A program made the position numbers and the translations under genes. The notes under the pieces are model-generated. The model ran no database searches. It had not been told where the DNA came from and saw only the letters and a program-made list of their open reading frames with translations. Shown here piece by piece: positions 51,568 to 60,417 of a DNA stretch of 64,000 nucleotides. Numbering within the stretch: the stretch's first letter is position 1; each line of letters starts with the position of its first letter. Source of the DNA: CAISCU01 sp943361925 (GTDB lineage: Bacteria; Bacteroidota; Bacteroidia; UKL13-3); the NCBI GenBank assembly GCA_943361925.1, contig CALRIT020000001.1, forward strand, positions 124,001 through 188,000, written 5' to 3'.

Positions 51568-53280
51568 TTACGCGACTTTAATTTTATTGATGCTGGCAGC
51601 TTTCAGGGCTTCTGCCATTTTTTTAACTACCACTGGAACCACTGAATTTCCTATGTATTTTTTTTGCTGTGTTTGGTTTCCCATTAAAACATATCCATCA
51701 GGAAAACCTTGAATTCTTTTCAATTCATCAATAGAAAGCATTCTCATTTTAATATCTACAATGCCATACATAGCCATAAACTCTTTAATTTTTATGGTCA
51801 TATCAGAATCAGATTCAAAAACAGCTATAGCCAATTTTCCACCTTCTACCTCTACCAAATACATTGGCGCTTTATCCATTCTGGCAATTAATGTTGCACA
51901 AGGATTTTCAATACTTCCACCATTGGTATTAAACCATTGAGGATTCACCAGGTAATGCCATTTTCTATTTGCAGTAATGGTTCTGGATGGTTCATTAATA
52001 TCTGCAGGTGCATTTCCAAAATTGGTGTCCATTACAAAAGGTTCACAGCTCACCAAATTCATTTTAGGATTTCCAGTAATTGAACCGGCAGGATTTTCTA
52101 TGCTTTGCTTTTCTCCACCTCCTGAAAAATCTCTGTAGATGAATTGAGGTTGAACAATAGCAATTCTATCTTTTGTAGTTAAAGTACCAGAAGGATTTTC
52201 AATGCTTCCAATGTTATCACCACTTCCATAGTATTTGGCTAAGAATTCAGTTTGAACTAAACTATGATGGTCAGCAGTGGTAACTGTTCCACTTGGCACC
52301 TCACAGCTTTGCACTTTTCCTTCTGGCCTGCCTGAATAATATTTGGTAATAAATTCTGCATGAACTATTCCTAATCTACCTTGAGTAGAAACAACAGGTG
52401 AAGGGTCATTTAAATCAGGTGCAACATATTTACCTGATTGACTCATTGAATTGAATTTAATTGAAAAAGCTTCTTTACCTCCTGCTACAAACTTGATTAA
52501 TCCGGCATAAATCCTTTCCAATGTTTTTTCAGAAAGTGGTTTGTCACGTTCAAAAATGCTTCTACCTTTTACATCTAAATTCAAAACATCTTTTACAGCT
52601 TTCCAAGGCTCAAGATTGGCAAATAGACTTGTATCATTTTTTTTGGCTGCTTTTGAATGAGTAGCTTGAGGCCATTTAATTGGTAAACCATTATGTGCAA
52701 ACCATGCAAAAAACCTTTTCCTTGAAGTATAAGCACCAAAATCAGCAGCATTTAATTCCTTCCAATCATAGGAATAACCAAGGTTTAATTTTTTAACCTG
52801 CTCAACCCAGCGCATATAATCACAGCCTTCTTTTTTCGAAATTGGTTTTCCATTCTCATCCAATGGCCCCCAGCTCATAAACTCAATCACATTTTCAATT
52901 CCAATGTAATCCGGTTTTAAAGCTTCAATGTACCAAGGCATAAAATCTGCTAATGATCGGCTGTCACCATCACGAGGTAAACCTCCTTTTGCTTTCGAAA
53001 AATTGGTACATTCCAATGAAGCCCACAAAATTAATAATGCAGATGGATATTCGTTTTGAGCTTGTTTCACAATATCCTGTAGCTTTTCCATTTGAATAGA
53101 CCTGATATCTTCTACAAAGTGAGCAGCATCAGGATGATTAGCCAAATGAGATTCAATAGCCATTTCATCATGGTTAATGGCTGCAATCACTTTAAATCCA
53201 TCGGCCATTTCAAAGCCGGTTGACACGCCACCGGCACCCGAAAACAGGTCAACTACTATAAATTCTACTTGTTTCATCAT
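51568..53280 (-). CDS. DNA cytosine-5 methyltransferase with tandem-repeat recognition region
   Basis: The 570-aa protein has C5-methyltransferase motifs I (VDLFSGAGGVSTGFE), IV with catalytic Cys in SLECTNFSKAKGG (Glu-Cys-Thr rather than the usual Pro-Cys-Gln), VI (YIGIENV) and VIII-like (TSRKRFFAW). Between about residues 285 and 475, where the target-recognition domain lies, there are about six ~35-45 residue repeats with the core E-N-P-S-G-T-x-T-T. The C-terminus closes the catalytic fold (RIQGFPDGYVLMGN, QKKYIGNSVVPVV). The recognition sequence is unknown. Confidence 0.9.
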   Translation of the reverse strand: MMKQVEFIVVDLFSGAGGVSTGFEMADGFKVIAAINHDEMAIESHLANHPDAAHFVEDIRSIQMEKLQDIVKQAQNEYPSALLILWASLECTNFSKAKGGLPRDGDSRSLADFMPWYIEALKPDYIGIENVIEFMSWGPLDENGKPISKKEGCDYMRWVEQVKKLNLGYSYDWKELNAADFGAYTSRKRFFAWFAHNGLPIKWPQATHSKAAKKNDTSLFANLEPWKAVKDVLNLDVKGRSIFERDKPLSEKTLERIYAGLIKFVAGGKEAFSIKFNSMSQSGKYVAPDLNDPSPVVSTQGRLGIVHAEFITKYYSGRPEGKVQSCEVPSGTVTTADHHSLVQTEFLAKYYGSGDNIGSIENPSGTLTTKDRIAIVQPQFIYRDFSGGGEKQSIENPAGSITGNPKMNLVSCEPFVMDTNFGNAPADINEPSRTITANRKWHYLVNPQWFNTNGGSIENPCATLIARMDKAPMYLVEVEGGKLAIAVFESDSDMTIKIKEFMAMYGIVDIKMRMLSIDELKRIQGFPDGYVLMGNQTQQKKYIGNSVVPVVVKKMAEALKAASINKIKVA

Positions 53281-53288
53281 AGGTTTAT

Positions 53289-53594
53289 TTAATCAATATG
53301 CCTTATAACTCCATTCTCATCAGCTTTGCCCCAAAATCTTGAAACATTAATATCATGTTTCTCATCAATGGCATTGCAGATATCCTCATAGGTAAAACCT
53401 TCACTCTTTGCAGCTCCAAATAGTAAAATGAAACAATCTGCAAACTCAAGCCTTTTGGTTTCTCTGTTTTCATTAATATCATCAACCAATTCAGAAAGCT
53501 CATCAGCTAAGTGGTTAATTTTTGCCATTGTAGGCTGTTCAGGAAAAGTGGCATCCTGCCACTCAGTAATCATTTTAAATTGTTCCTCTCTCAT
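53289..53594 (-). CDS. MazG-like nucleotide pyrophosphohydrolase (DUF550-like)
   Basis: The ~101-aa protein resembles DUF550/dATP-dGTP pyrophosphohydrolases: FKMITEWQDATFPEQPT, HLADELSELVDDI with the metal-binding Glu residues, LEFADCFILLFGAA and VSRFWGKADENGVIRH. These enzymes hydrolyse nucleotides and alter pools during infection. ATG 53594 is preferred over 53615. No PurZ is present, so a 2-aminoadenine genome is not suggested. Confidence 0.75.
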   Translation of the reverse strand: MREEQFKMITEWQDATFPEQPTMAKINHLADELSELVDDINENRETKRLEFADCFILLFGAAKSEGFTYEDICNAIDEKHDINVSRFWGKADENGVIRHID

Positions 53595-54115
53595 TTTGCA
53601 GCCTCCCAATTCCATAATTGTGTTCTAAAATGCTCTGGCAGTTCATCTGCATTAGTGAGTTTGTGCTGCTTTTGGTTAACCTCATCAATTAAAAATTGAA
53701 GGTCAGTAAATGGAACTGAAGCATTCGTGTCCAAATTTTTAAGCCTAAAATTGGCTTGAATAATAATCACTTTGTACATAGTGGTACCGGTATTTAATTT
53801 TATAATTTTTGATTCTTTGTTTTTGGCCATAAGGTTTTGCTCATGCTCAGATATCATTTGAACAGTTGCAGCCCTTAATCCTAATAATGGCAGTTTTTTT
53901 AATGGTGTATTTACATCACTTTTAACCTGCTCTTCAATTATTGTCATTGCACCTACAATCTGTAAATCATGCTCAAGCATGCATTTATTAATAATGGGTT
54001 TCCATCGTTCAATAATTTGGTCAAATGCATTTCCAAATACATTTTTGGCTTCATTAAAATCCTTAATAAGCGATTTAATGGCCTCTTGCTCTTCTTTACT
54101 TAATTTCTGTTTCAT
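53591..54115 (-). CDS. hypothetical phage protein
   Basis: The 174-aa charged, mainly helical protein overlaps the MazG-like start and the preceding small gene. No recognised family. Confidence 0.55.
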   Translation of the reverse strand: MKQKLSKEEQEAIKSLIKDFNEAKNVFGNAFDQIIERWKPIINKCMLEHDLQIVGAMTIIEEQVKSDVNTPLKKLPLLGLRAATVQMISEHEQNLMAKNKESKIIKLNTGTTMYKVIIIQANFRLKNLDTNASVPFTDLQFLIDEVNQKQHKLTNADELPEHFRTQLWNWEAAK

Positions 54116-54260
54116 TTATTGGTAGTATTAATCTTAATTCTGTAATTCTATTTCCGGTCATTTCTGGAATAATTGCACTCAGGCAAGTGTTTTCTTTAAC
54201 TATTGTGGTTTGGTCGGTCTTAACCAAAATCAAACTAAAAAACATGTCATCTATACTCAT
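54096..54260 (-). CDS. small hypothetical phage protein (54 aa)
   Basis: An open frame from ATG 54260 to TAA 54096 (54 aa, beginning MSIDDMFFSLILVKTDQTT). It fills an otherwise empty gap, ends 20 nt into the next gene and begins 4 nt into the preceding one, the same tight spacing as its neighbours. Confidence 0.5.
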   Translation of the reverse strand: MSIDDMFFSLILVKTDQTTIVKENTCLSAIIPEMTGNRITELRLILPINETEIK

Positions 54261-54568
54261 TTGCTAATTTTTATTAATTGCTTTTTTTCAATAAATTCAA
54301 TGAATTGCTCTTTGCTTACTGCCTTTTGAGTTGTTTCAAATTGCATGTTTATTTCAATGTTGTAATCAGCTTTTTTGCCAGTTGGTATAAGTTTTCCAGC
54401 TACATTTTTATGTAAATTGCATTTAGCATCTACATAGGTGCTATCATCAATCCAATAATCTCTTTTCCACATTCCAATTGAAATTGAGCAAATCCACTTT
54501 CTATTTTTTGAGTCAATGAAAACATCTCCATCCTGCAGATATCTTCCAATTAAAACAGGCTGCTCCAT
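54257..54568 (-). CDS. hypothetical phage protein
   Basis: The 103-aa protein contains RYLQDGDVFIDSKNRKWICS. No recognised family; it lies 5 nt after the helicase stop and is probably cotranscribed. Confidence 0.55.
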   Translation of the reverse strand: MEQPVLIGRYLQDGDVFIDSKNRKWICSISIGMWKRDYWIDDSTYVDAKCNLHKNVAGKLIPTGKKADYNIEINMQFETTQKAVSKEQFIEFIEKKQLIKISK

Positions 54569-54573
54569 GTTAA

Positions 54574-57096
54574 TTAAAATGGTAAATCATCAACTGGTTT
54601 TTCAGGTTTACTTATTGTAGATAATTCTAAAGTGGCTTGAGCAGATTCGTTTAATATTTCTTCAGCTCTTTTTATTTCCGGGTCTGCCTCTCTACTTGAA
54701 ATTTCAGATTGTGTTAAAAAGTCTTCCACCTTAAAAATAAATGGCCTACCAACTTTCGATTTATTTACCCGATCTGTTTTAGTATGACCATTAGCATCCT
54801 GCACATAATCCCAAGCCGGAATTGAATATCTTTTAACCACATACTTAATTTGAATTTCCGGATGGTCTTCTGCTACTTCACCATGCTCTTTTCTTAAATC
54901 TTCAATTGTTTTGTAGTTTTTACCTTTATAACTCAATTCATGGTAAACTTTCAGTTTCATTTTGTTTTTAAGCACATCTTCCACATAATTGTCTTCAAAT
55001 CTGTTTTTAAGGAAATCCTCCTTCACATCTTTGGCACTCATGAAAATTGTATCTACTCCAAAATCAAAAAACATCGATTTGATTTTCGACCTGATTTCTT
55101 TTTCAATCGTTGGAAGTGAATGAGCAATAACTTTTTTCAGGGCTTCTGTTTTAATCAATTCAGGATCAAACCAACCACGATGTCTTCTTGGAACAACCAT
55201 TTTTCTATGGTTTAAAAAATGAAGGAAAGCAGGAATTTCATTCTTTAAATCCTCCATAATTGTAACATTCAATTCCTTAATTACTGGTACTTTTCTAATC
55301 CAATACCTTACATCATCATCACTGGCATAAATAAAATTGTCTTCATTGTTTGAAAGGAAAATGAACTTGCCAAAAAAATCCAACTCAACATGGTCTTTAC
55401 CTTTTGAGTTCATCATAATTTTATCTGCAGTACTTAACCTTTTTACTTTTTCAACAACCTCTTGTTTGTCAATTTTTGTTTCATCACAAACAATTAAAAG
55501 CTTAGTGGCCCAACCTGCATTAAAATTGTCAACCAATTCTGCATTTCCAATAATTGCAGCATTTTGGGTAAAAATGAGTTTAAGCCAGTTGGCAAAAGTT
55601 GATTTACCAGTATTGTTTTCTTTTGATACCAAACAAAGAATAGGAAGTATTTGAGTAGGATTTTTATATAATAGGCTTACATAATCAAGGCCCAATTCAT
55701 ACTCAGATATTTCATGTTTTTCTTTTGTGCTTGGGTCTTTCCAAGTAATAGAGCCAATACCAAAAATGTGTTTAAGTAATTTTTCAGTTTGTGGAAATTC
55801 TCCCTGCTCTGGTTCATGCTCAAAATGAGCATACACATTAAAACAGTTATTAATTACAGGCTGAAAATTTACATGGTCAGGAATATTACAAAATGAATGG
55901 TATTTGGCAACATGCTTAAAAATTGATTTACCATGATCATCTGCAATGGTAGTTTTCATTCTACGCTCAAACCTTCTTTCTAATTGGCCATATTTATTAG
56001 GTACAAATACCCAAGCATAATATTGGTCTCCAACTCTAAAATATTGGCTTGCTTCTGCAGGAATAATTATTTCACACTCATTTTTCTCCTGGTTGTATTT
56101 GTACTTGGTACCATTCCATTTAAATTCCTTTTCTCTAAGAATTGGATATCTATCTACATAATCAAGATAAAAATCAGTAACAGAATTAAGTTTAAAGTAT
56201 TGGTGAATCTTTCCAATGTTAAAAGTAATATCAAACCTTTCAAAATACTGTGGCCTTTTACCAAGGTTTAATAAATCATCTAAAATCATTTGCTCCATAC
56301 CAGGCATCGAGCAAAGGGCATCATCTAAACCTTTTGGATATTCAGTTAAATCATTATCAATTTTTGGTGGATATGATTCAGAAGCAACATGGGCAAACCA
56401 TTTTTTTATATCGAATTCATTGGTTAAATCCTTAAAAGTATTTGCTGTTTGAAAAAATCGAGTAGGTCGCTCAGCTAAATCACCTCCTTCAACATCTTTA
56501 GATGATAAATTTCTACAATCTCCATCAACCAACCAGATAATATTTTCAACCTCACATTTAAGAATCAACTTTTTAATATCACTATGTAAAGCACCCGATT
56601 TGGTATCCTTCATGTGAGTAATAGATGATAAGCCAACTATATCCAATCCATGTAAACTAGCCTTTGCAGCTTTAAAATATCCCTCAGTTAAAACCAATGT
56701 TTGTATTTTGGTTTTGTTTTTAAACTTGGCAATTAATGAAGGTGGGAAGAATGGAAATGTTCCTTGACCTTTAGGCATTAAGTATTTAATTACTTTTCCA
56801 TCAGGCTTTACAATTGGCTCTTTTAATCGAGTAATTGAATAAGCTTCCATCCTGCCATTAATATGGCTCATTTTACCATCACCACTTTTAAAGAAGTTTA
56901 TCAGCTCAGCATTAATATCATAAATAAGAATTTTAATGTTCCCTTTTTTGTCTTCACTAAAAATGGGTTGGTAAACAGTATTCTTTTGGGGAAATTCAGC
57001 ATCCGGATTATATACTTCCACATGCCAATCAATATGATTTGGGTCAATGCCCAATTCATCCATTCGGCTTTGGAAGTATGATTTTTCATCACTCAT
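54574..57096 (-). CDS. phage primase/helicase (Toprim-like plus SF3-type ATPase)
   Basis: The 840-aa protein has an N-terminal Toprim-like part (QTLVLTEGYFKAAKASLHG, IIWLVDGDCRN) and a C-terminal SF3-like helicase domain with Walker A LCLVSKENNTGKSTFANWL and Walker B LLIVCDETKID, then FIFLSNNEDNF. It is the main replication protein of the phage, expected to prime and unwind at the phage origin. The long C-terminus is rich in Lys/Glu. Confidence 0.85.
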   Translation of the reverse strand: MSDEKSYFQSRMDELGIDPNHIDWHVEVYNPDAEFPQKNTVYQPIFSEDKKGNIKILIYDINAELINFFKSGDGKMSHINGRMEAYSITRLKEPIVKPDGKVIKYLMPKGQGTFPFFPPSLIAKFKNKTKIQTLVLTEGYFKAAKASLHGLDIVGLSSITHMKDTKSGALHSDIKKLILKCEVENIIWLVDGDCRNLSSKDVEGGDLAERPTRFFQTANTFKDLTNEFDIKKWFAHVASESYPPKIDNDLTEYPKGLDDALCSMPGMEQMILDDLLNLGKRPQYFERFDITFNIGKIHQYFKLNSVTDFYLDYVDRYPILREKEFKWNGTKYKYNQEKNECEIIIPAEASQYFRVGDQYYAWVFVPNKYGQLERRFERRMKTTIADDHGKSIFKHVAKYHSFCNIPDHVNFQPVINNCFNVYAHFEHEPEQGEFPQTEKLLKHIFGIGSITWKDPSTKEKHEISEYELGLDYVSLLYKNPTQILPILCLVSKENNTGKSTFANWLKLIFTQNAAIIGNAELVDNFNAGWATKLLIVCDETKIDKQEVVEKVKRLSTADKIMMNSKGKDHVELDFFGKFIFLSNNEDNFIYASDDDVRYWIRKVPVIKELNVTIMEDLKNEIPAFLHFLNHRKMVVPRRHRGWFDPELIKTEALKKVIAHSLPTIEKEIRSKIKSMFFDFGVDTIFMSAKDVKEDFLKNRFEDNYVEDVLKNKMKLKVYHELSYKGKNYKTIEDLRKEHGEVAEDHPEIQIKYVVKRYSIPAWDYVQDANGHTKTDRVNKSKVGRPFIFKVEDFLTQSEISSREADPEIKRAEEILNESAQATLELSTISKPEKPVDDLPF

Positions 57097-57308
57097 ACAC
57101 CAGCCTCCTGATTTTGGTGAAAATTATGCTCAGCTTCAGAACGAATTTTACTTTCATGCACCCTTGGGCCATAATTAGCCAGCAGATAAAAATCACTTTG
57201 TAATTTTGTTAGAGTAGAAACAATGTAAGTTTTACTCCATTTGCCTTGGTACTGCTCAAAATAAACAGTTTCTAATAATTTAAACTTTCTCTGTTTCATT
57301 TGGCTCAA
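57093..57308 (-). CDS. hypothetical phage protein
   Basis: The 71-aa protein overlaps the primase/helicase start by 4 nt. No recognised family. Confidence 0.5.
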   Translation of the reverse strand: MSQMKQRKFKLLETVYFEQYQGKWSKTYIVSTLTKLQSDFYLLANYGPRVHESKIRSEAEHNFHQNQEAGV

Positions 57309-57561
57309 TTATTAAAGTTCCTAAAGGCATTTCATTCAATCCATTAAGCTCATACTTAATTTCTGCTATCAGCTTTTTTAGCTCAGCTGAATTGGGTTGT
57401 AATGGAAAATCGGCTAAATCTGATAGGGTAGAACCCACAAATAAAAGTTTAGAAGCCAAACCGAAAATGGCAGATTTGCTTTCGGTATCTTCAAATGTTT
57501 TAAAATCTTCAATTGATTTTTGAGCCAGTTTAATTAAACCGGTTAATTCTGGGTTATGCAT
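57280..57561 (-). CDS. hypothetical phage protein
   Basis: The 93-aa helical protein overlaps both neighbours (29 and 19 nt). No recognised family. Confidence 0.5.
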   Translation of the reverse strand: MHNPELTGLIKLAQKSIEDFKTFEDTESKSAIFGLASKLLFVGSTLSDLADFPLQPNSAELKKLIAEIKYELNGLNEMPLGTLIIEPNETEKV

Positions 57562-57755
57562 TTTATTTCGTCATTTAAATTTTGTGGAACTTGTAACAGC
57601 ATCAATTCTTCGAGATGCATTTTTTCTTTTTGCAATTGGTGTAAACCGAAGAAAAATGTTTGGGTTGATCCTTCTAAACTTTCACAAAGTCGAATCATGC
57701 CTTTAATTTCTTTGGTAAGTATTCTATGCTTAAAAAGCATTTGGTCAATATTCAT
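57543..57755 (-). CDS. hypothetical phage protein
   Basis: The 70-aa helical protein overlaps the preceding small membrane-protein gene by 11 nt. No recognised family. Confidence 0.5.
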   Translation of the reverse strand: MNIDQMLFKHRILTKEIKGMIRLCESLEGSTQTFFFGLHQLQKEKMHLEELMLLQVPQNLNDEIKCITQN

Positions 57756-57912
57756 CAGGCAAATCCTTAAATAAACCAGGGTAATGATGGTCTTTAGTTC
57801 TAAACATTATTAGTATAATTAGAACCACTGCAAGGCCAAATAATAAAACATCAATGTTTGGTTGAATAATTGCATACATGCAATCATCAAATTGTTTTAA
57901 AATCTCTTTCAT
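57745..57912 (-). CDS. small membrane protein (55 aa)
   Basis: An open frame from ATG 57912 to TGA 57745, 55 aa, with one transmembrane helix (VLLFGLAVVLIILIMF) and a charged tail (KDLPDEY). It fits the tight tiling of the early operon, with small overlaps to the next gene and 2 nt from the P-loop gene. Function unknown. Confidence 0.55.
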   Translation of the reverse strand: MKEILKQFDDCMYAIIQPNIDVLLFGLAVVLIILIMFRTKDHHYPGLFKDLPDEY

Positions 57913-57913
57913 T

Positions 57914-58300
57914 TTAGTGATTGAGTGAAATCCAATTGATGTAGTGTTTGCAGAAATTTGGAAGGTCTATAAAATCAAGTGGGTACTCATCATTTTGAGA
58001 AATAAAAATGAAATTGGGTTCTATCTGAAAGCATTTTTTACCCCTTTTATTTACAATGGTTGGACTTGTACAGCTTATAATAAAAGATACAATTTCACCT
58101 AATGAGCGCACCTCATCAAAAACTATTAACTTGGTTTGGGGCGTGCATGCATTAAATAAGAATTGGTCTTCCTTTAATTCTTCTGCAGAACGTCCTGATA
58201 AATAAACTACTTCTTCTTTATTGAAAGTGGCAGCAATTTCACGTGCCTTTGAAGTTTTTCCACAACCTTGTGGGCCAACTATAATTGTAATTTTTTTCAT
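57914..58300 (-). CDS. small P-loop ATPase
   Basis: The 128-aa protein has Walker A (IIVGPQGCGKTSKAREIA) at the N-terminus and Walker B (KLIVFDEVRSLGEI), the core of a AAA-like ATPase. Its size suggests a minimal phage ATPase aiding replication or DNA loading. No partner is identified. Confidence 0.7.
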   Translation of the reverse strand: MKKITIIVGPQGCGKTSKAREIAATFNKEEVVYLSGRSAEELKEDQFLFNACTPQTKLIVFDEVRSLGEIVSFIISCTSPTIVNKRGKKCFQIEPNFIFISQNDEYPLDFIDLPNFCKHYINWISLNH

Positions 58301-58301
58301 A

Positions 58302-58745
58302 TTAGTTATTGATTAGGTTTTGTTTTTTCAATCCAACTGTAGCCCTGCAGTAATCAAATATTTCAGATATGTAAAAGGGCCAACATTTAATAGGTGAATT
58401 TTCTCTTGGTAAAAGAATTTTTATGTCTGCTTCACTTGCCAATATTTTTAAAGCCCATTCTTGCCTTTCTAATCTGCCTAAGCCTTTTAATTTGGTAATA
58501 GCTTTTAAATACTCAGGATGTGGATTCTGATAAGTTAAAATTGCCTTTTCGCGTTGCAGTACAAAATCATTCAGTTTATCTTTCCAGTAGGCCAGTGTTT
58601 TTTTTCTTATCCAAGCATTAGCTTTAATTACATCAGGCAAAACATCTGCAAACGAATGTTTAATGTTTATAGAATCATTTTTAACTAAAACACAGGCCCA
58701 AACAGAGCCATCAGGTAAATTGGTAATACTTGAATAAACTGGCAT
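58302..58745 (-). CDS. hypothetical phage protein
   Basis: The 147-aa protein contains WIRKKTLAYWKDKLNDFVLQ. One nucleotide separates it from the P-loop gene. No recognised family. Confidence 0.5.
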   Translation of the reverse strand: MPVYSSITNLPDGSVWACVLVKNDSINIKHSFADVLPDVIKANAWIRKKTLAYWKDKLNDFVLQREKAILTYQNPHPEYLKAITKLKGLGRLERQEWALKILASEADIKILLPRENSPIKCWPFYISEIFDYCRATVGLKKQNLINN

Positions 58746-58756
58746 GGCTGTTTTAA

Positions 58757-59026
58757 TTAGAATTCCATTAAATCAGAAACATTGATTTTGGTGTACTTTT
58801 CGCTAATAACCTGAACCAAGTAGGCCAAATGGTCGAATGAAATTGGCTTGCGGTTTTCTTCGTAATAGGTTAAAAGCTTTCTTGAGATTTCTAATTCGAA
58901 ACAAATAGTGTTTCTAATCTCATTTAAATTACTTTCAGGATCGGCACTTTTAGAGGCTATCTCAAAAAGCATTTTCCTTAAAGTATTCTTAGGTTTTTTT
59001 AATGCTGAATTTTTAGTTTTACTCAT
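58757..59026 (-). CDS. Cro-like HTH protein
   Basis: The 89-aa protein has a helix-turn-helix-like middle (FELEISRKLLTYYEENRKPIS). It is the first gene of the minus-strand early operon and is divergent from the repressor-like gene, with the operator region between. A Cro or early-activator role is inferred from position. Confidence 0.6.
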   Translation of the reverse strand: MSKTKNSALKKPKNTLRKMLFEIASKSADPESNLNEIRNTICFELEISRKLLTYYEENRKPISFDHLAYLVQVISEKYTKINVSDLMEF

Positions 59027-59040
59027 TTATGTGTAATTGA

Positions 59041-59091
59041 ATACACAACATTATGAAATAATATTGAAACATTATCAATAATGTTGTGTAT
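59041..59091. promoter_or_regulatory. operator region with 14-bp inverted repeat
   Basis: ATACACAACATTAT (59041-59054) and ATAATGTTGTGTAT (59078-59091) are perfect inverted copies 23 bp apart, between the divergent HTH genes. The half-site nearest the Cro-like gene contains TAATGTTG, a one-mismatch -7 box for leftward transcription, so repressor binding could block that promoter. Confidence 0.6.
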
Positions 59092-59126
59092 TTTTGTTCA
59101 CATACTTGTAAACATATTTGTACATA

Positions 59127-59474
59127 ATGTTACACAGAGGAGAATTTGTAAAAAACAAAATAGCTGAGATAGGAATCTCTTTGAGTGAACTATCAAGGAG
59201 ATTGAACATCTCTCGAAAAACAATGTACAATTGGTTCGAGGATGATGATTTACCTATTGAGCATGTGCTTAGTATTGGTAAAGTAATTAATCTTGATTTT
59301 AGGACTGAATTCCCTGATATATTTAAATCAGGAGTTGAAGAGCCGGTAAATCAATATGGCAATAATTGGCGCGAAAAGTATTTTGCCCTATTAGAAGAAA
59401 ACCACCACATATCTAAAAAGTACATGGATTTAATGGATAAAAAGCTAAAAGAATACGCTTTAACATTAATCTAA
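59127..59474 (+). CDS. prophage repressor-like HTH protein
   Basis: The ~115-aa protein has a helix-turn-helix at residues ~15-35 (SLSELSRRLNISRKTMYNWF) and a coiled-coil C-terminus. ATG 59127 is preferred over a TTG at 59118. It is the only gene at the right end on the plus strand, just inside attR; in the excised circle it would lie upstream of the integrase in the same direction, forming a lysogeny module across attP. Confidence 0.75.
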   Translation: MLHRGEFVKNKIAEIGISLSELSRRLNISRKTMYNWFEDDDLPIEHVLSIGKVINLDFRTEFPDIFKSGVEEPVNQYGNNWREKYFALLEENHHISKKYMDLMDKKLKEYALTLI

Positions 59475-59525
59475 CTTCACTTAAACTACACTAAAAAGAT
59501 GTTAACCCATACTAATACAGGATTC

Positions 59526-59546
59526 TTTGAATTCTGTCGAGACCAC
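59526..59546. other. attR
   Basis: The displaced copy of the tRNA-Arg 3' end; one mismatch to attL at 59533 (T versus C). The mismatch would change a conserved G53-C61 pair of the T-arm to G-U. The original tRNA terminator follows immediately. Confidence 0.9.
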
Positions 59547-59577
59547 AAAAGCCTCCAATCGGAGGCTTTTTTTATTT
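59547..59577 (+). terminator. displaced tRNA-Arg terminator
   Basis: AAAAGCCTCC and GGAGGCTTTT form a perfect stem with a 4-nt loop and a T-run. It directly follows attR, where the tRNA end lay before integration. Confidence 0.85.
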
Positions 59578-59721
59578 TTACGCTTTTTTTGATTTCATTA
59601 ATTATTTATATTTCAGCATCATATAAATATTGATAAGAATAATTTAGCATTTAAAGCGTTCTTTAATTTCATTTTAATCTATTTCAATCTTAGAAATTGG
59701 TAGATTCGACAATAATAAAAT

Positions 59722-60417
59722 ATGGCATCAGGAAATAATACTATCCTTCTTTTGGAAGACGATTTAAAACTTTCAAATGAAATTCAACTATTCTTAAATA
59801 ATCAAAATTTTGATTGTGAGATTGTTTTGAATGGACAAGACTGTCTTGAAAAACTTAAACTCAAATCTTATGATTTATTGATTTTGGATATAAATGTACC
59901 CATCATCAATGGAATTGATGTATGTAAAAATACCAGAACAATGGGAATTAAAACACCTGTTATGATGTTAACTGCATTTAGTGATATTGATAATAAAGTT
60001 AATGCGCTTGAATCGGGTGCAGATGATTATTTAGCTAAACCTTTTCATTTTGAAGAATTACATGCAAGAGTAAAAGCTTTACTTAGAAGAGCTAAACAAA
60101 ATGTTGAAGAATTTGAAAAGATAATCATTGCAGATTTAGAGATAATTCCAGAAACAATGCAGGTTTTTAGGTCTGAAAAACAAATTATGCTTACCCCTAA
60201 AGAATATAAACTTTTGCTAGCTTTAGCTAAAGCTAAGGGCAAGACTTTATCAAAACAAGTAATTGCAGAAGAGGTTTGGAATATTAATTTTGAAACAGGT
60301 ACCAATACAATTGAGGTTTATATTAACTTTCTAAGAAATAAAATCGATAAAGATTACGCTGAGAAGTTAATACATACCAGACCGGGTTTTGGTTACTACT
60401 TAAAGAATGATATTTAA
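59722..60417 (+). CDS. OmpR-family response regulator
   Basis: The 231-aa protein has a receiver domain (phosphoacceptor Asp in DLLILDINVPIINGIDVC, then KPFHFEELHARV) and a C-terminal winged-helix DNA-binding domain (LTPKEYKLLLALAKAKGKTL, RPGFGYYLK). It shares one base with the following histidine kinase gene, so the pair is translationally coupled. Confidence 0.93.
   Translation: MASGNNTILLLEDDLKLSNEIQLFLNNQNFDCEIVLNGQDCLEKLKLKSYDLLILDINVPIINGIDVCKNTRTMGIKTPVMMLTAFSDIDNKVNALESGADDYLAKPFHFEELHARVKALLRRAKQNVEEFEKIIIADLEIIPETMQVFRSEKQIMLTPKEYKLLLALAKAKGKTLSKQVIAEEVWNINFETGTNTIEVYINFLRNKIDKDYAEKLIHTRPGFGYYLKNDI

Larger units (their letters stand above)
17056..59546. mobile_element. tailed-phage prophage (~42.5 kb) integrated in tRNA-Arg
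   Basis: The element is bounded by a 21-bp repeat of the tRNA 3' end with one mismatch. It contains a tyrosine integrase next to attL, a repressor/Cro-like switch next to attR, replication genes, DNA-modification genes, capsid protease, capsid, portal, both terminase subunits, tape measure, lysis genes and an initiator-type tRNA. All genes except integrase and repressor are on the minus strand. No essential module is obviously missing, so it may be inducible. The long tape measure and the absence of recognisable sheath or baseplate-wedge genes favour a siphovirus. Confidence 0.93.

Noticed and set aside
53289..53594. 2-aminoadenine (Z-genome) pathway suggested by the MazG-like gene
   Set aside because: No PurZ or DatZ-like gene is present; the MazG-like family is widespread in ordinary phages.
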